Positions 45,836-57,700 of a stretch of DNA of 64,000 bases are shown piece after piece. Source of the DNA: Steinernema hermaphroditum (taxonomy: Eukaryota; Nematoda; Chromadorea; Rhabditida; Steinernematidae); contig CM059623.1 in assembly GCA_030435675.1 (NCBI GenBank), positions 10,752,012-10,816,011 on the forward strand, written 5' to 3'. Both the position numbers and the translations under genes were made by a program. The first letter of the stretch is position 1; each line of letters starts with the position of its first letter. The notes under the pieces were generated by a model. It did not search any database. It was not told where the DNA came from and was given only the letters and a program-made list of their open reading frames with translations.

Positions 45836-47496
45836 ACAAGTCCAAGGAGTTTGAAGAGGATTGCGAAAAGTCCCTTTCTCCACCTTTATAGATTTCAGTT
45901 AACTTTCACTTCACACCGTGCACTTCCGAAAGAGGCACGATCGACTTACAAGATAAAAACCCTCGCTCAATCTATTGTGAACACTGAGTAAAGATGAAAT
46001 ATAGTGAATTCACTTGACATGCAAATGCGGCGCCCCTCGAGCGTGAGGTTCGTACAAAGTAGAAAGAAACGAACCATTTTCTATACGGTTTCGATGAAAT
46101 CTCGCTTAAGCTACACGTTGAGGCAATTACGAAGCTGTTATTTGTATTTAGCGAATCCGGAATTTCCGAGAACGATAAAAAACAGTGTAAAATGGCACGC
46201 AAAAAGAACTATGTAAAGGAGAGTCGCTCCACAGTAACAATAACTGTTCCGCTCCCTTCGTTTTGAGACCTTTGAGTTGAGCTTTGAACCCAAAAGACAG
46301 AGCTCAAAATTCTCACAGCCGGCTATCATAAGAGGACTCTGAGGAAAACCAATTCCACCGTAGAGCAGTTTAAACGTCTGCCATTCATGACCTTTCTAGG
46401 AAATAAATGTCCAAACAATCATCTCGTCATGACTTCTTTTTTAAGTACCCTAAGTTAGCCGTACAACCGCTACAGGTAATTTCTTACATTCCGACGCCTT
46501 TCAAGCTGGGAACCAGATGGGAACCAGGCTGATATTATCAGTGAAACTTCGAATGCCGAATGATAATCATTGTGTGAACGCCACGTTCGATGTGAACCGA
46601 GGTAGCAAATAAATATATATGAATCACATCTTTTCCGCCACTGCCCTCTTCATTAAACAAAGCGTCGGCTATTCTACTCAATTTTCAAGTACTCTTCCTG
46701 TACGGACGCTGGAGTGGCATAAAGAAAGTATTTATTGCTTTCTCTTATAAATTGAAAAAGTGTACAGACGAGTTAGAATATTAAAAAACGGAACATTCGA
46801 ATCTTTAGAACCAGTCGTTGCAGTGCCAAGTTCGTTGTGCTCCATGCAGTTTTCGTTGTGGGCGAGGTCATCCGGCTGGTCTAGAAAGGAACATTAGTCC
46901 GAAGCCGTTCTGAATGGGCTTCCATTTTCCACTTTCCCTCTTGTGATTTATCTTCTACTCGCAAAATGGATACTCAAAATATGCACAAAGCTTGTCTCTG
47001 GATATGCTTTATTTGAACGTGCTCTTAGAGTATCTACAGAAATTGAAGGGAATTTACAGTGAGGCATGTGCTAGCGCGACGGCGTATCGAATCTCGACTT
47101 TCGAATAGATTTGTACGGAACAACTGAGTGGGGCGATCACAGACAGAGAGAGAGAGAAATGATTCAGCGAGATAGAACTCTGCGGAACTTGAAAGAAAGC
47201 GTTAGAAGTATAGTACCCTATTGCGAACATCACATTATGCACCTTGTGGGAAGAGGAAGTGTGGAAGGCTATTTACAGAAAGGTCGATATTATGCGTATT
47301 TACAAATCGGCGAGAGACTCGTGACTGGAGAAGCCCATCGGGCTGAAATATTCGGACTCAACGGTGGACGACGCCGACTCGAGGCCTTTGCGGAGATTGG
47401 AGCGACTCTGGCGGTAGTGGAGGATGTGGCGCCAGATGCGGCACGCTATGCCTCCCCTGAAAAGGCTGTTTACTTCAGGGCTTTCCCTCAGTCCAC

Positions 47497-50400
47497 CTAC
47501 TTGACTCCCAGTCCCAGAATCTCCTCCCTGGTGACGAAGTCGAGCATGTCCTTCTTGGTGTATTGCTCTTCTGTCATCTTACAAATGGAAACGTCGTCCA
47601 CGTCCAGGGACTTCAGCCACTCGATGAGCTCCGCATCGCCACCGTTGACGAATCCTTGGTCGCTGGCCGTAGAAGGACTACTTTTGGTGTTCAGAAGCTT
47701 CACTGTCCCATCCATCTGACTGGGCGAGATGGGCAAGAAGCCGGAACTGCCCGCCTCGTCGCTCATCGACGGCAGAAGATGGCAGATGTTGGCGGTGTCG
47801 CTGGAGGCGATGAACTCGGTCAGCCTCTCCAGGCGCATTCTCTTATCCATCAGCGTCGCCTGGAGGAGCTCCTTGAATTCGCGTTCCACGGAGAGAAGCT
47901 CCTCGAAGAGACGTTTGTTCTGTTCGGTGAGCGACTTGAGCTGTTTCCGCGACTCGCTGTTGATGGCGCCGTCGCTGCCGCCGCCGATGCTCCCGCGCAC
48001 TCCGTTCAGGCACTGAAGGCTGCCGGAGCCATCGAGGTCGGGTGGAGGGGCGCTGTTCGGACGACTGTCCACGGTGGAGTGTTCGCTGTGGGAGCCGGCG
48101 AGGTCTCGGGACCGTTTTGAGTCCTGTACCGAGAGAAGGGCCAGCAGATCTTAAATGGTCATTGCTGACAGATAGATCGCTTTTGGAGGCTTAAGCTTGA
48201 CATGGACCTATTTTTTAACCAATCATGTCCACTTCCTATACTAGTACTCTTTACAAAACGAACCTGGAGACAGGAACGAAAGCGCCGTTTGGACGGCACT
48301 CCTGATCAAGTTGTCCAGGGCGAACATCCAGTGGGGCTTGATGCTCTGGAGCCTGAGAGTCGGCTGGATGGCGTCGGAGAAGATGTAGAGGGCGTTGTTG
48401 AGTTGCGACAGGGCGGAGGGATCGTAGTCCAGCTGCGCCTTGAGGGACTCGATGGCGTTCTGCAGGCCCCGGGGCTCCTTGCTGTGGATGAAGTCGCGCA
48501 TGCCGAAGAGGAGCGTTTCAAGCATCTCTGTGGTCACGGCGATCTCCTGACATGGCGGCAGTTCTGTCTGCATGCGCTTGTGCCACGCCTCGACGATCTG
48601 ACTACGGTACTCGGACATGAAGGAGGAGAGAGTGGTGCGCCGTTCGGAGTCCTTCTTGAGGGTGAAGAAGCGGTTGGACATGCTGCTGTCGTCGGAAGTG
48701 GTCCGATTCAGCGAGCCGAGCCCGAGGCCCAGAGGGGCCGGGCCACTGCCGCTGGTGGACTGGAAGGTGGCGAAGGACTGGATGGAGGAGGAGGACATCC
48801 CGGAATGCGAAAGGGAGACGCCGAGGGAGGGGCTCGCGGTCAGAGGCGTGTGCACGTGGTTTTCCTCGGCCACTTGTGGGCTGAAATGAGACGAATAGAC
48901 GCTGCTTTGCTGTCTATTAGACAGTTAGTCATCGTGACAGAGAGAGCCATTTTGCTTGTCATGGCTTCTGGGAGCGGCTTATGCATGGTTTTACAGTGAT
49001 TCACGCTGTGAATTTGAGGGCGATTTGATCAGAAAAATGGCTGAGAAACGTTTCCCATGCAAAACACAGCCCTAATAGGAAAAGGAGATGAACTCACCTC
49101 GACGGTTGGGAGAGATGGAATGTGCACGGACTAATCGAGCGATTGCTCAGGTTATCTCCTGTATTCGTGTCGGGAGCCTGGGAGATCAGCAAGTGGAGCT
49201 TTTCCCCAGTCCGTTGCCGGTTCGAACGTCGCGTTTCTGAAGCACCGAAGTTTAGGGCTACGGTAGGGGGGAGTAATGCTTCTGGCAGGGAAGGACGACT
49301 TACTTTTTCCGCTCGAGACCTGCGTTTGAGAGAGCGAGGTCTCCTTGACTGTGTTCGTCTCCTTAGCAGCAGCGTTCATCGTGCTAAGGCCCATCCCACT
49401 CATGTGGGAACTAGAGCGTTGGATTTCTGAAAGGAATGGTGATCTTCTCATCTCGAAATTTTTGAGTTTTCTTTTCGTTGCAAGGTAAAATACAAAATAT
49501 TTAAAGATAAGTCCTCACCACGATTGTGTTTGCCGCCGTCGATGTGTTTTTTGTTCATACTGCCACTGCGATTCCTGGAAAACACGCTAAATACACAAAA
49601 TTGAGCATCAGCAGGTGAGAGCCGAAGGCGTAAGAGGACAGCAAGCAGCCAGGCGAAGCGACGAACGGACGAAACTTACGAGTGGTGGACGTACTGCTGG
49701 ATGAAGATGTCCTGCAGGAGTTGCGCGGCCGTCGGTCTCTTCACCGGGTCCGGCTCGAAGCAGCTTCGGATGAAGCGCGAGGCGCGTTCACTCAGCGGTG
49801 GGATCGGAGGATGCGCCTTGAACATGCCCACTTTGAACATGGCCGCCTGGGGAGAGCCGAGCTCGACGAAGGGAGGTCGGCCCGTGGCCATCTCGATCAT
49901 CGTGCAGCCGAAGCTCCAGATGTCGGCGGGGGCGCCGTACCCGCGTTGGCCGTGGTCGATCACTTCGGGGGCCATGTACTGCAGGGTGCCTGGAAACGGG
50001 GAACTTTTCGTGAATTTCATGTAAATACGAAGTTCTTCTCAAGGGTGTTTTTGTTTCCAAATGATGAAGTGACCGTACACGTAAAGTACCTGACTATTTT
50101 AAGACATTTCTCACAGAGTGCAAAACAGATCACCGTGAACGAATTAAGATCGAAAACACGGGAATAGGGAAAGTGCAGGTTCGATGAGATACCAGTGCAG
50201 CTACATCAAAAACACTCACCAGCAAAGGTCTCCGTGACGGGATTCAGCCCGGCCAGCCTCTTGCAAGTTCCGAAATCGGAGATCTTGCAGACGCCGCTGT
50301 AGGTGTTGACCAAGACGTTGTCTCCCTTGATGTCCCTGTGGACGATCTTCTGCTCGTGAAGGTACTTGAGACCCTCGAGAATCTGCCGTCCATAAATGGA

Positions 50401-53400
50401 CATCGTCTGCTCGTTGTCCAGCGGTCCCCACTTGGAGCGGAGTAGCGAACTGAGGGAGCCTCCGGGCACCTGCTCCATGAAGATCAAGAAGATGTCGTTG
50501 CCGGTCTCCTGCTTCAGAAGCTTCGAGCCGAGGTACTGCACGATGTTCTGGTGGGAGAGGGTGGAGTGGAGCTGGATCTCCTCCATCAGCGGCTGCACCT
50601 CCTCCTCGTTCTTGACCTCCACCTCCTTGACGACGATCGACCTGAACGTGGATTCATCGTGATTGTAGCTTTGGAGGGGGTGGAAGACCTCCGAAGCGAG
50701 GCGATTTAATTATAGGTGATGCAATTACGAAAGCCAATTATTCGTCGTTTGTTTGTGCAGCTCTAATGATGTCGCTTTCCTGGGAATAGTAACAGAAAAA
50801 CGCTATGTACATAAAAATGGCTGACTTTTGACTTTTTGTTTGCGCATGCTGAAGGTACGAAAGTTATTTTGGGGAACTGACGTTGAGAAAGTAAGTGTGA
50901 GAATGAAAATAAACACAACTTTTCATCGAAGAGTGGGGCTAAGGGACCTGGAAAAGGATAACTGCTTGGTTTGGGGGGTCTTCTACGGTTCTTTGCTGAG
51001 GATGGTGAGCCTATGCTGGTTCAATTTGGATGCTTTAGATCCCTTTCAGGAGAGTCTACTGGCTTGCGCTTGACATTCGTGTTGTGTTTAGTTATGGACA
51101 CTTAGAAATCTACGCAAAATGACAAAGTAGATGTCTCTTTCATGATGACAAAGATGCTATTATGACGTGGCGCCTCTGGCAAGTCGCATAAACCGATATA
51201 ATGCCAAACTCTTGAAAGGTTACTTTTTTGCGGTTACGCATCTCATACGTCGTTTTTTTTGCATTAAAACGATTCCCAGTTATGACCACTCCATAAGATT
51301 TATCGCTTTGTTGCCGAACGTATGACATTTTTAGGTCATCCGGGCGTGCGTCGCCAATGTGCACTTTCACACGCGCATAAACTAAATATTCGCGCGAAAT
51401 ATATCTCGTCTTCATTTATCAAACGACAGAAAACGTTTTTTGATCTATCGCTTTTCAGCGTCATGGAAAACGACTCGGACTCTCGATGCCCTACACGCAT
51501 GACTATGGTAAGAAAAGCCATCATCGGTTAATTCTATGGCCATTTAATTCCGTCTTTTGTGAGGCCTTCGAATGCATCGAATACTTTTCAGCCCCGAGAG
51601 GAACAGATCTGCAGCGCCGACTGCGAAGCAGTCAACACTCTTCGTGAAATCTTCGAAAATGACGAGATTCTCGAAGTGCTCATGAGTGAGGATGCGAGCC
51701 TGGTCGTGGAAGCCACGACTATCCTGCACAATGCCGAGACCGCCAAAGCAAACAATGCTCAGTAATCTCGATCTGTCATACAGTCAACAATAAACTCATA
51801 GCTTTATCTAGAGGCTGGTTTTTATGATTTTGAAAGAGACGCTCACCTTTGTGTTGTCAAATCCCTTGCCGAGTATACGGTACCGTAGGTGCCCCTTCCG
51901 AGCACTACCCGGTCCCTGTTGTTGTTCAGCTCGTACTCGTATTCAATCTGGTTCTCCTGCTCGCAGTCGTGAAGCACCTTGCCCGAGTCGCCTTCCAGCT
52001 CGTTCATCATTTCGATGAGCGACTCCATCACTCTGCGACAAATATGAGTTCGGGGGGTGCGTAAGGCATTGCTTACTTGTTGCAGTGAGGCGCCGTCGGG
52101 AAGATCAGGTTGAAGTCGTCCGAGTTCTCGTGCACGTAGAGGAACATCGATCGGTCGTCCCTCTTCGAGGCCGAGACGGCCTTGATGTTCGAGGCGGTGA
52201 AGTGCCATCGGTGGATTCCGGGCGGTGGCTTCTTCTGCTGCGAGTTCTCCAGCACGTGGCTGAGGATCAGACTCCCTTCGTTGTAGTTCAGCGTCAAGTA
52301 GCTGGGGGTGAACTGTTTGGTGACCTCCTGGATGAGGACGGGGAAACGGGCGCAGGCTATGGAGGAGCCGCCGTCGGTCGCCTCCATGAAGAACTCGCTC
52401 CAGAAGAGGAACGTCTGTTTCTCCTTCTCGATGGGACTCAGCGTAGCGGCGCATCGGTTGATCAGTTTGATGTTCTCCATCGTGGATTTGAGGAACCTAA
52501 AGATATAGGTCATCCGTTGATGGAAACGTCTAATCCCATTACCAATTAGGAGGCTTCAACATGACCATCTTCTGGGCAGCCTGACAGGCTTTATTGTAGT
52601 CTTCGGCCAGGACGGACACTTCGAAGAACGTGGCCACGTCCCAGTAGTCAGTTAGGTTCTGAAGAGCGCCCTTGCGACCAAGGAGACTGTTGAGCACAAT
52701 CGCTAGAATCCACAATTGGCAAAGGGGCGAGATTGAGATGAATTACCGATCTGCTGCATCTCTCCGTTGTGTTCGAACTGTTCTCCCCTGACCTTCAGCA
52801 AAGTGGTGAGGTTGATTCCACTGTACTCCAGCGGGGACAACTCGAAAGCCCTTCGGTACCACTCGATGGCTCTGTCCAGAGACTCCCTATCCTCGTAGTT
52901 GCTCCCTATGAACTTGTCCTTGTAGATTCGGCCGGCGAGGCAGATGACGTCGGGGGAGATCGTGTTGTCGCCGTTCTGCTCGATGATCTGGAGGACATTC
53001 TTCAGGGCCCTGTCTCTGTCGCCCTCTTTGTTGCGACGGTTGAGGGCGAACGAGTAGAGAAAGCTGATCGCCGAAAACTCGACGATCTGCCGGCACATGT
53101 CGATTTTGGAGAGATCGTCGATGAGGTTGATCATGGCATCGTAGTTCTGGTTATCTCTGCAATCGAGAATTTCCATATAAGTTCCATGCAAGCGACATAC
53201 CTGTAGGAAAGAAGGTACTGATGAACGGTCTCGATGGAGAGGACGTCCGGATTGTCCAGCCGAATGCGCATCTTGTCCAGAAACGCGTTCGCCTCGTCGA
53301 CGCTGACGAGCTCGCGCGCCTTCCTGAGGTCGCTCATGAACTTGTCCCTCTGGTGCTTGCTCGCCTCCACCTGCACGTTCTCCAGCGCGTTCTTTAACCT

Positions 53401-54023
53401 CGTCCGGAACTTCACGAGCATTCCGTTGTTCCTCAGATGTGGCGGCATTTTGTCGATGATGTGGTCCGTCTCGGTGCGCACCCTCGCCGCTACGTTGTCG
53501 ATCTTGGACACCTTGTCCACGGACATCAAAGGGCCGCTTTCGTGTGGAAGAAGGTAGACGATGAGGGGAAGGTGGGCAAGCGTCTTCCGGAGGGCCTCCA
53601 TGATGTGCAGCTCGGTGGAGTCTTCCGTCCAAAAGGTGATCACCATGTTGTACGTTTGGCCCATCGACTCGCGCACTCCTATGTGGTAGCAGAGGCTGGG
53701 TTGCTGGTGCGTGATGGTGACGTCCACGATCACGACGTCGGCGTTGTAGAACGTGTCCAGCGTGTTCGTTTCGCCGAAGTCGAGACGGTCAAAGTCGATC
53801 CTCTGCAAACGGTAGGTTTTAGGCAGCTTCTTTGAGACGCTTTTATCGATGTTATATTTAAGATTCTCAAAACTCCAATTATCGAGGTTCGTTTTAGTGT
53901 TCATAGCCCCTTTCAGATCAGTTTTCCCTTTGACCTCTGATCCTTTGACCTCAACGGCCCATCCATTTTCTTTCGCCGACAACCACTTGCGCCCCGGAAC
54001 ATCCCACTCGTCTCATTAGTCAT
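47497..54023 (-). CDS. nsy-1: ASK/NSY-1-type MAP kinase kinase kinase (MAP3K5/15 family)
   Basis: A stress-activated Ser/Thr kinase upstream of p38/JNK pathways (family knowledge). The catalytic and C-terminal exons lie in unit 2, the 5' exons at 51847-54023. Domains in order: the ASK central regulatory region with [28 protein letters not shown] and YHIGVRES (53810-53160), TPR-like helices (53160-52540), a PH-like part (52500-52075), then the kinase with glycine loop [15 protein letters not shown] (51849-52034). The catalytic Lys (VVKEV) lies across a 1.2-kb intron (50642-51846). [16 protein letters not shown] and [14 protein letters not shown] follow, then a Ser-rich linker, the ASK C-terminal helical domain and a SAM-like end ([18 protein letters not shown]). 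ATG 54023 is my best start, reached by an acceptor after TTTGCAGAG; it is not certain. No N-terminal thioredoxin-binding domain is seen. Confidence 0.88.
51463..51765 (+). CDS. small 72-aa protein nested in the MAP3K intron
   Basis: Exon 1 51463-51507, intron 51508-51591 (GTAAGA to TTTTCAG), exon 2 51592-51765. CTTTTCAG ends 4 nt before the ATG, a likely trans-splice acceptor; AATAAA follows the stop at about 51790. The protein is acidic and soluble, a short polar leader followed by helix-forming sequence ([20 protein letters not shown]). I do not recognise it; length and composition resemble small conserved nuclear or complex subunits, but that is a guess. It lies wholly inside a MAP3K intron on the opposite strand, and the duplication breakpoint cuts its own intron. 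Confidence 0.7.
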
Positions 54024-54436
54024 TCCGAACTTCCTGCGCTCGTTCTCCGTCCGAGTGCCTACGTGCACATTCGGAGAACATTTCCGGCACGGAAACGACC
54101 GCTTAAGCTTAGTGACGCGATCATGCCTAATTGGACAAATTTGACTTGCGACGTTCGACGGCCTCGGAGGTGTTTCTGCGGTGAAGAAGCGGTGATGTCA
54201 CGATTCAATAAAGGTGTCCGATTCTGAGAAATTGAGGGCTTTCTGATGAGAGTTAAACTTTGGAGGTGGAGGTTCAAAGGGAACAATTTTTGGCGCAGGC
54301 CTGATCGCATTCAAAAAACGTGATTAATGAGCCATAGCCGATAAAATGGTGCAACATGTACTGCCTTAAAGCGCAACAAAATATGGAAAGGATGGTTTTG
54401 TATACGTCCTCAGCTACATGTACTGGTTTCCTTTGA

Positions 54437-54730
54437 TCATTGTGCGCCTCCACCCCCGAAACCTACCGTCAAATTGATATTCAACGAGTCGGCGACCCTC
54501 TGCACGTCGGTGCAGGCCATCTCCCGCGCCTTCAGGTACTTCTGCACTTTCCCGTCAATGACCATCACCACCTGCAGCTTGCGTGCGTTCTGCATCGCTG
54601 GCCTCGTCCCCGGGCCCCCGGGGGCCTGGCGGTGGATCAGAGGCGGCGAGCAGGTGATCGGACACACAATGTTCCCGGTGGAGTCGGTCGTCACGGTGAA
54701 TCCGGGGGGTTGTGGTTGTTGCTCAGCCAT
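54437..54730 (-). CDS. unrecognised 97-aa protein
   Basis: Single exon, complete frame. A Pro/Gln-rich leader is followed by a Thr/Val segment with two Cys (IVCPITCSPPL), a Lys-rich alpha/beta part (KLQVVMVIDGKVQKYLKARE) and a Gly-rich C-terminus (VGFGGGGAQ). CTGCTTCAG lies about 43 nt before the ATG. It is divergent from nothing nearby and 0.4 kb upstream of the MAP3K on the same strand, too far for confident operon assignment. No family recognised. Confidence 0.55.
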   Translation of the reverse strand: MAEQQPQPPGFTVTTDSTGNIVCPITCSPPLIHRQAPGGPGTRPAMQNARKLQVVMVIDGKVQKYLKAREMACTDVQRVADSLNINLTVGFGGGGAQ

Positions 54731-54739
54731 CGCCCTCGT

Positions 54740-57700
54740 CCGCCGTCCGTCTCATTTCTCGAAGACGCAGACTGAAGCAGACCGACACGAGACGCAGCAA
54801 GTCGGTCTGAAACGAGGTTATCTTATCGTCCATGTTGCGATTGTTTCGCGGCGGTGTGGGCGACTTGCGATAATCGAGTGTGGGCAGCGTGTGTATTAGG
54901 AACCGACGAGAGCTGTTTTTTGGCCTTTTTATACGGAAGTGCTAATGTTTTGGAATCGGTGTCAGTTCATCCAAAAAGTGACTATAAGGGACAAAAACAA
55001 ATGAAAAGGCAAGACCGATAACCGATTTACGGACGGCTCATTTCACCAAAAAAAGTGCTAAGCCACGCGATGAAAAAAAAAGTTGTAAATATTACTTTTT
55101 CGGATTCAATTACCCTAACTAAAGCAGCACAAAAACGTTTCAGGCATAATATTCGTCATGACAATGCATGACTCTCTCATGTTCCATTGGGATTCGGAGT
55201 AGGGGGTCTCAAAAGGGGCACTTTAGACAGAGACAGATGTCTAGGAAGTCATTTTCGAGAGCATCCAAAAATGAGACCGGTCGCAAAACGAAAGATTTGA
55301 TTTCAATTTATGAATGACTTTCTAGACATCTAGACTTCTGGCTACAGTGGCCTTTTTTCGGACACTCTATAAGTAACAGTCTTAAAATAATGAATGACTC
55401 ATCGTTGGAGTTGGAATCTTTATGTCAACATGTATAAAAATAGATGACTTTTAATTGTGATTGTGCTTTTCTCTTCTTACGGGGTCCCGAGAAACCCGTA
55501 GCCACTGAAGGTGCAAAACGATGGAATAGTCCTAAATTAGGCGTTAAACCACTAAAAAACTTTTAAAAAACTAAAGCTCTTTTTTTTGTCAGGGAAAAAT
55601 AAATATAGCAGCACCTTCTGGAAACAAAACACTCGTTTCTAGGGAAGACATGTGGGGTTTGTTCAAAAGATAGGGGCGTGGCTCAAAGAGACATAAAACG
55701 CACAACACGTAAAAGTTTTCATGGGCACACATGGACCGCACTCAAGTAATTAACCGAAAATATATACAATATTCTCCCGTAAGCAACCGTGAATCATTCC
55801 CGCATCCTTTAGGACCACAAAAATAACCTGAACTCATGAAATATCACAGAGCCAATTAGCATTTAAGGGATATCTAGGACACTAGGACATACTGAACAAC
55901 AATAACAATAATTGGAGTAGGCTATGACTGAGAAGAATGAGGTGTAAGTGACCTTCAATGTAAGTGGCATCTAACCAGAACATATATCTTAATTATCCTG
56001 TATTTGCCAGCACCACAAAAGTACCAAATGAAAACAAAGAAAACAGCTATAGAACAGTTTTATCATAGTGGTTAGGGCTAAAAATAATCCACGATGTCCT
56101 AAAATACCCCAATTCAGGCGAAGAAGAGACCGGTGCGGCCAGAGGCACGTGAATCGCGACCACATTGTTGTTTACGAAACAAATACAAAAGTGCCCAAAA
56201 CAAATCGACATAAATCACGGAACGGAGCGTCGTAATGTACTCTTAATCGATCAGTAAACCTCGTCCGCGATTACGGCCAACGGGAAACGCGGTCGCTGGA
56301 AATAAATCAGTGGCGAGAATCGGCGGTCGTCGACGGAGGCGAAGTGCAGAAGCTTCTGCAGAGGGAGTGAAGCGCGCAGAAAAAGGGAAAAAAGCGCTTC
56401 GCACCATCACGAGATGCCCGCGACGACGCAACGCGCGGCCGCCGATCGATCGCGGGCGGCGGCGGCGGAGAAGAAGGAGAAGGAGAAGAACGAGTCCGCC
56501 GCCGCCGTTGGAAGCGTTAGCGTTGTATACACATGCATACTGAACGCGAATGTAATATTGTGGAGATTCGAAGACGCGCGATCCGCCGGCGGATTTTCTC
56601 CGATGTTTCCTTTTAGCCAAACAGATTCGAATCTTAAGTGCTCTATCGGCCAGCGACGGAGGTGTTTTCGGCTTTTTTATGTCGAAGATCGGGAAAACAA
56701 GTCTGCACGTGACCGTAAAAACAGTGAGACTTTGGAATTTACAGTTTCGATGGGGACATAGATCAAAGGCCAGAGCATATGTGGTGAATGGGACGAGGGA
56801 CATGGGAATTTCCGAGGGCAGTCCGAGTACGGGAGAAATATTGCCAGTTTTACTAGTTTGATACTATTTTAGCGTGTGTTTCAGTGATCAGCGATCATCA
56901 AAGAAGTGAATGAATTCCGCTACTTGAGCGCTCGTGGAATCTTGTGAACCAGGTTATACTTGGACGCTGCCTAAGGAAATTTGAGGGAAATTGGCCATTT
57001 CACATGATGATCAATGGGACAAATTTCTATTTTTCTTCTTTTTACATAAACATCACGACCTCAAGCACTGAGTTACACTCTTATCCCCACGTGGAATGAT
57101 CCGTCTGAAAAGACAATGAAGCCTCTTTATTTTGGCATTAAGACGCTTACTCCCTTGGTTATTAGAAATAGCGATCTGACTCATCTCCTCCCGCGTCTGT
57201 CCTCCTCAGCTTCCCTCGTGATTCATTTGCTTTGCACTATTGTGTGATGAAAAAAGACTTAAGGTTTTGGTTCGTAGACATTCTGTTCGAAACATTCCAT
57301 GTTTTTGTTCTCACGGGGGCTGCAAGTACCATAGAGACTAGGAACATTGCAGATGCAAGAAATGGAACTACTGACCTGGTGACAATTGCGATGGAAACGT
57401 AAAAATAAAACTTCCTTCAATGACTTCATGCAGAGAAGGAATATTTGCACAATTCATTGAATCAAGGAAGCATACTTCACACAGGTCCAAAAGATAGGTC
57501 CTTTGTCCATAGAAGTGATCAGGTTTAGATAACGAAAGTTAGTCACGTGGCTGTTCCTTGATAACTGGAATCGAGGAAGGTTTGCATTCGAACTTCTGAA
57601 AGTATCTCTCAGCGATCAACGCCAATCGACTGCAGCGTGAATGACTGCGACAAAACGCTGTATAGCACACCCACACTCCTAATCCGACGCTAAATAGTGC

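Larger units (their letters stand above)
43962..51547. repeat. tandem duplication, unit 2 (7,586 bp)
   Basis: Direct repeat of 36376-43961. Right flank base T (51548) differs from G (43962). The right end lies in the intron of the small nested gene, which is complete only here. Confidence 0.95.

Noticed and set aside
56243..56803. Arg-rich open frames on both strands
   Set aside because: Products of GGC/GAG runs; poly-Arg in several frames is not protein-like.
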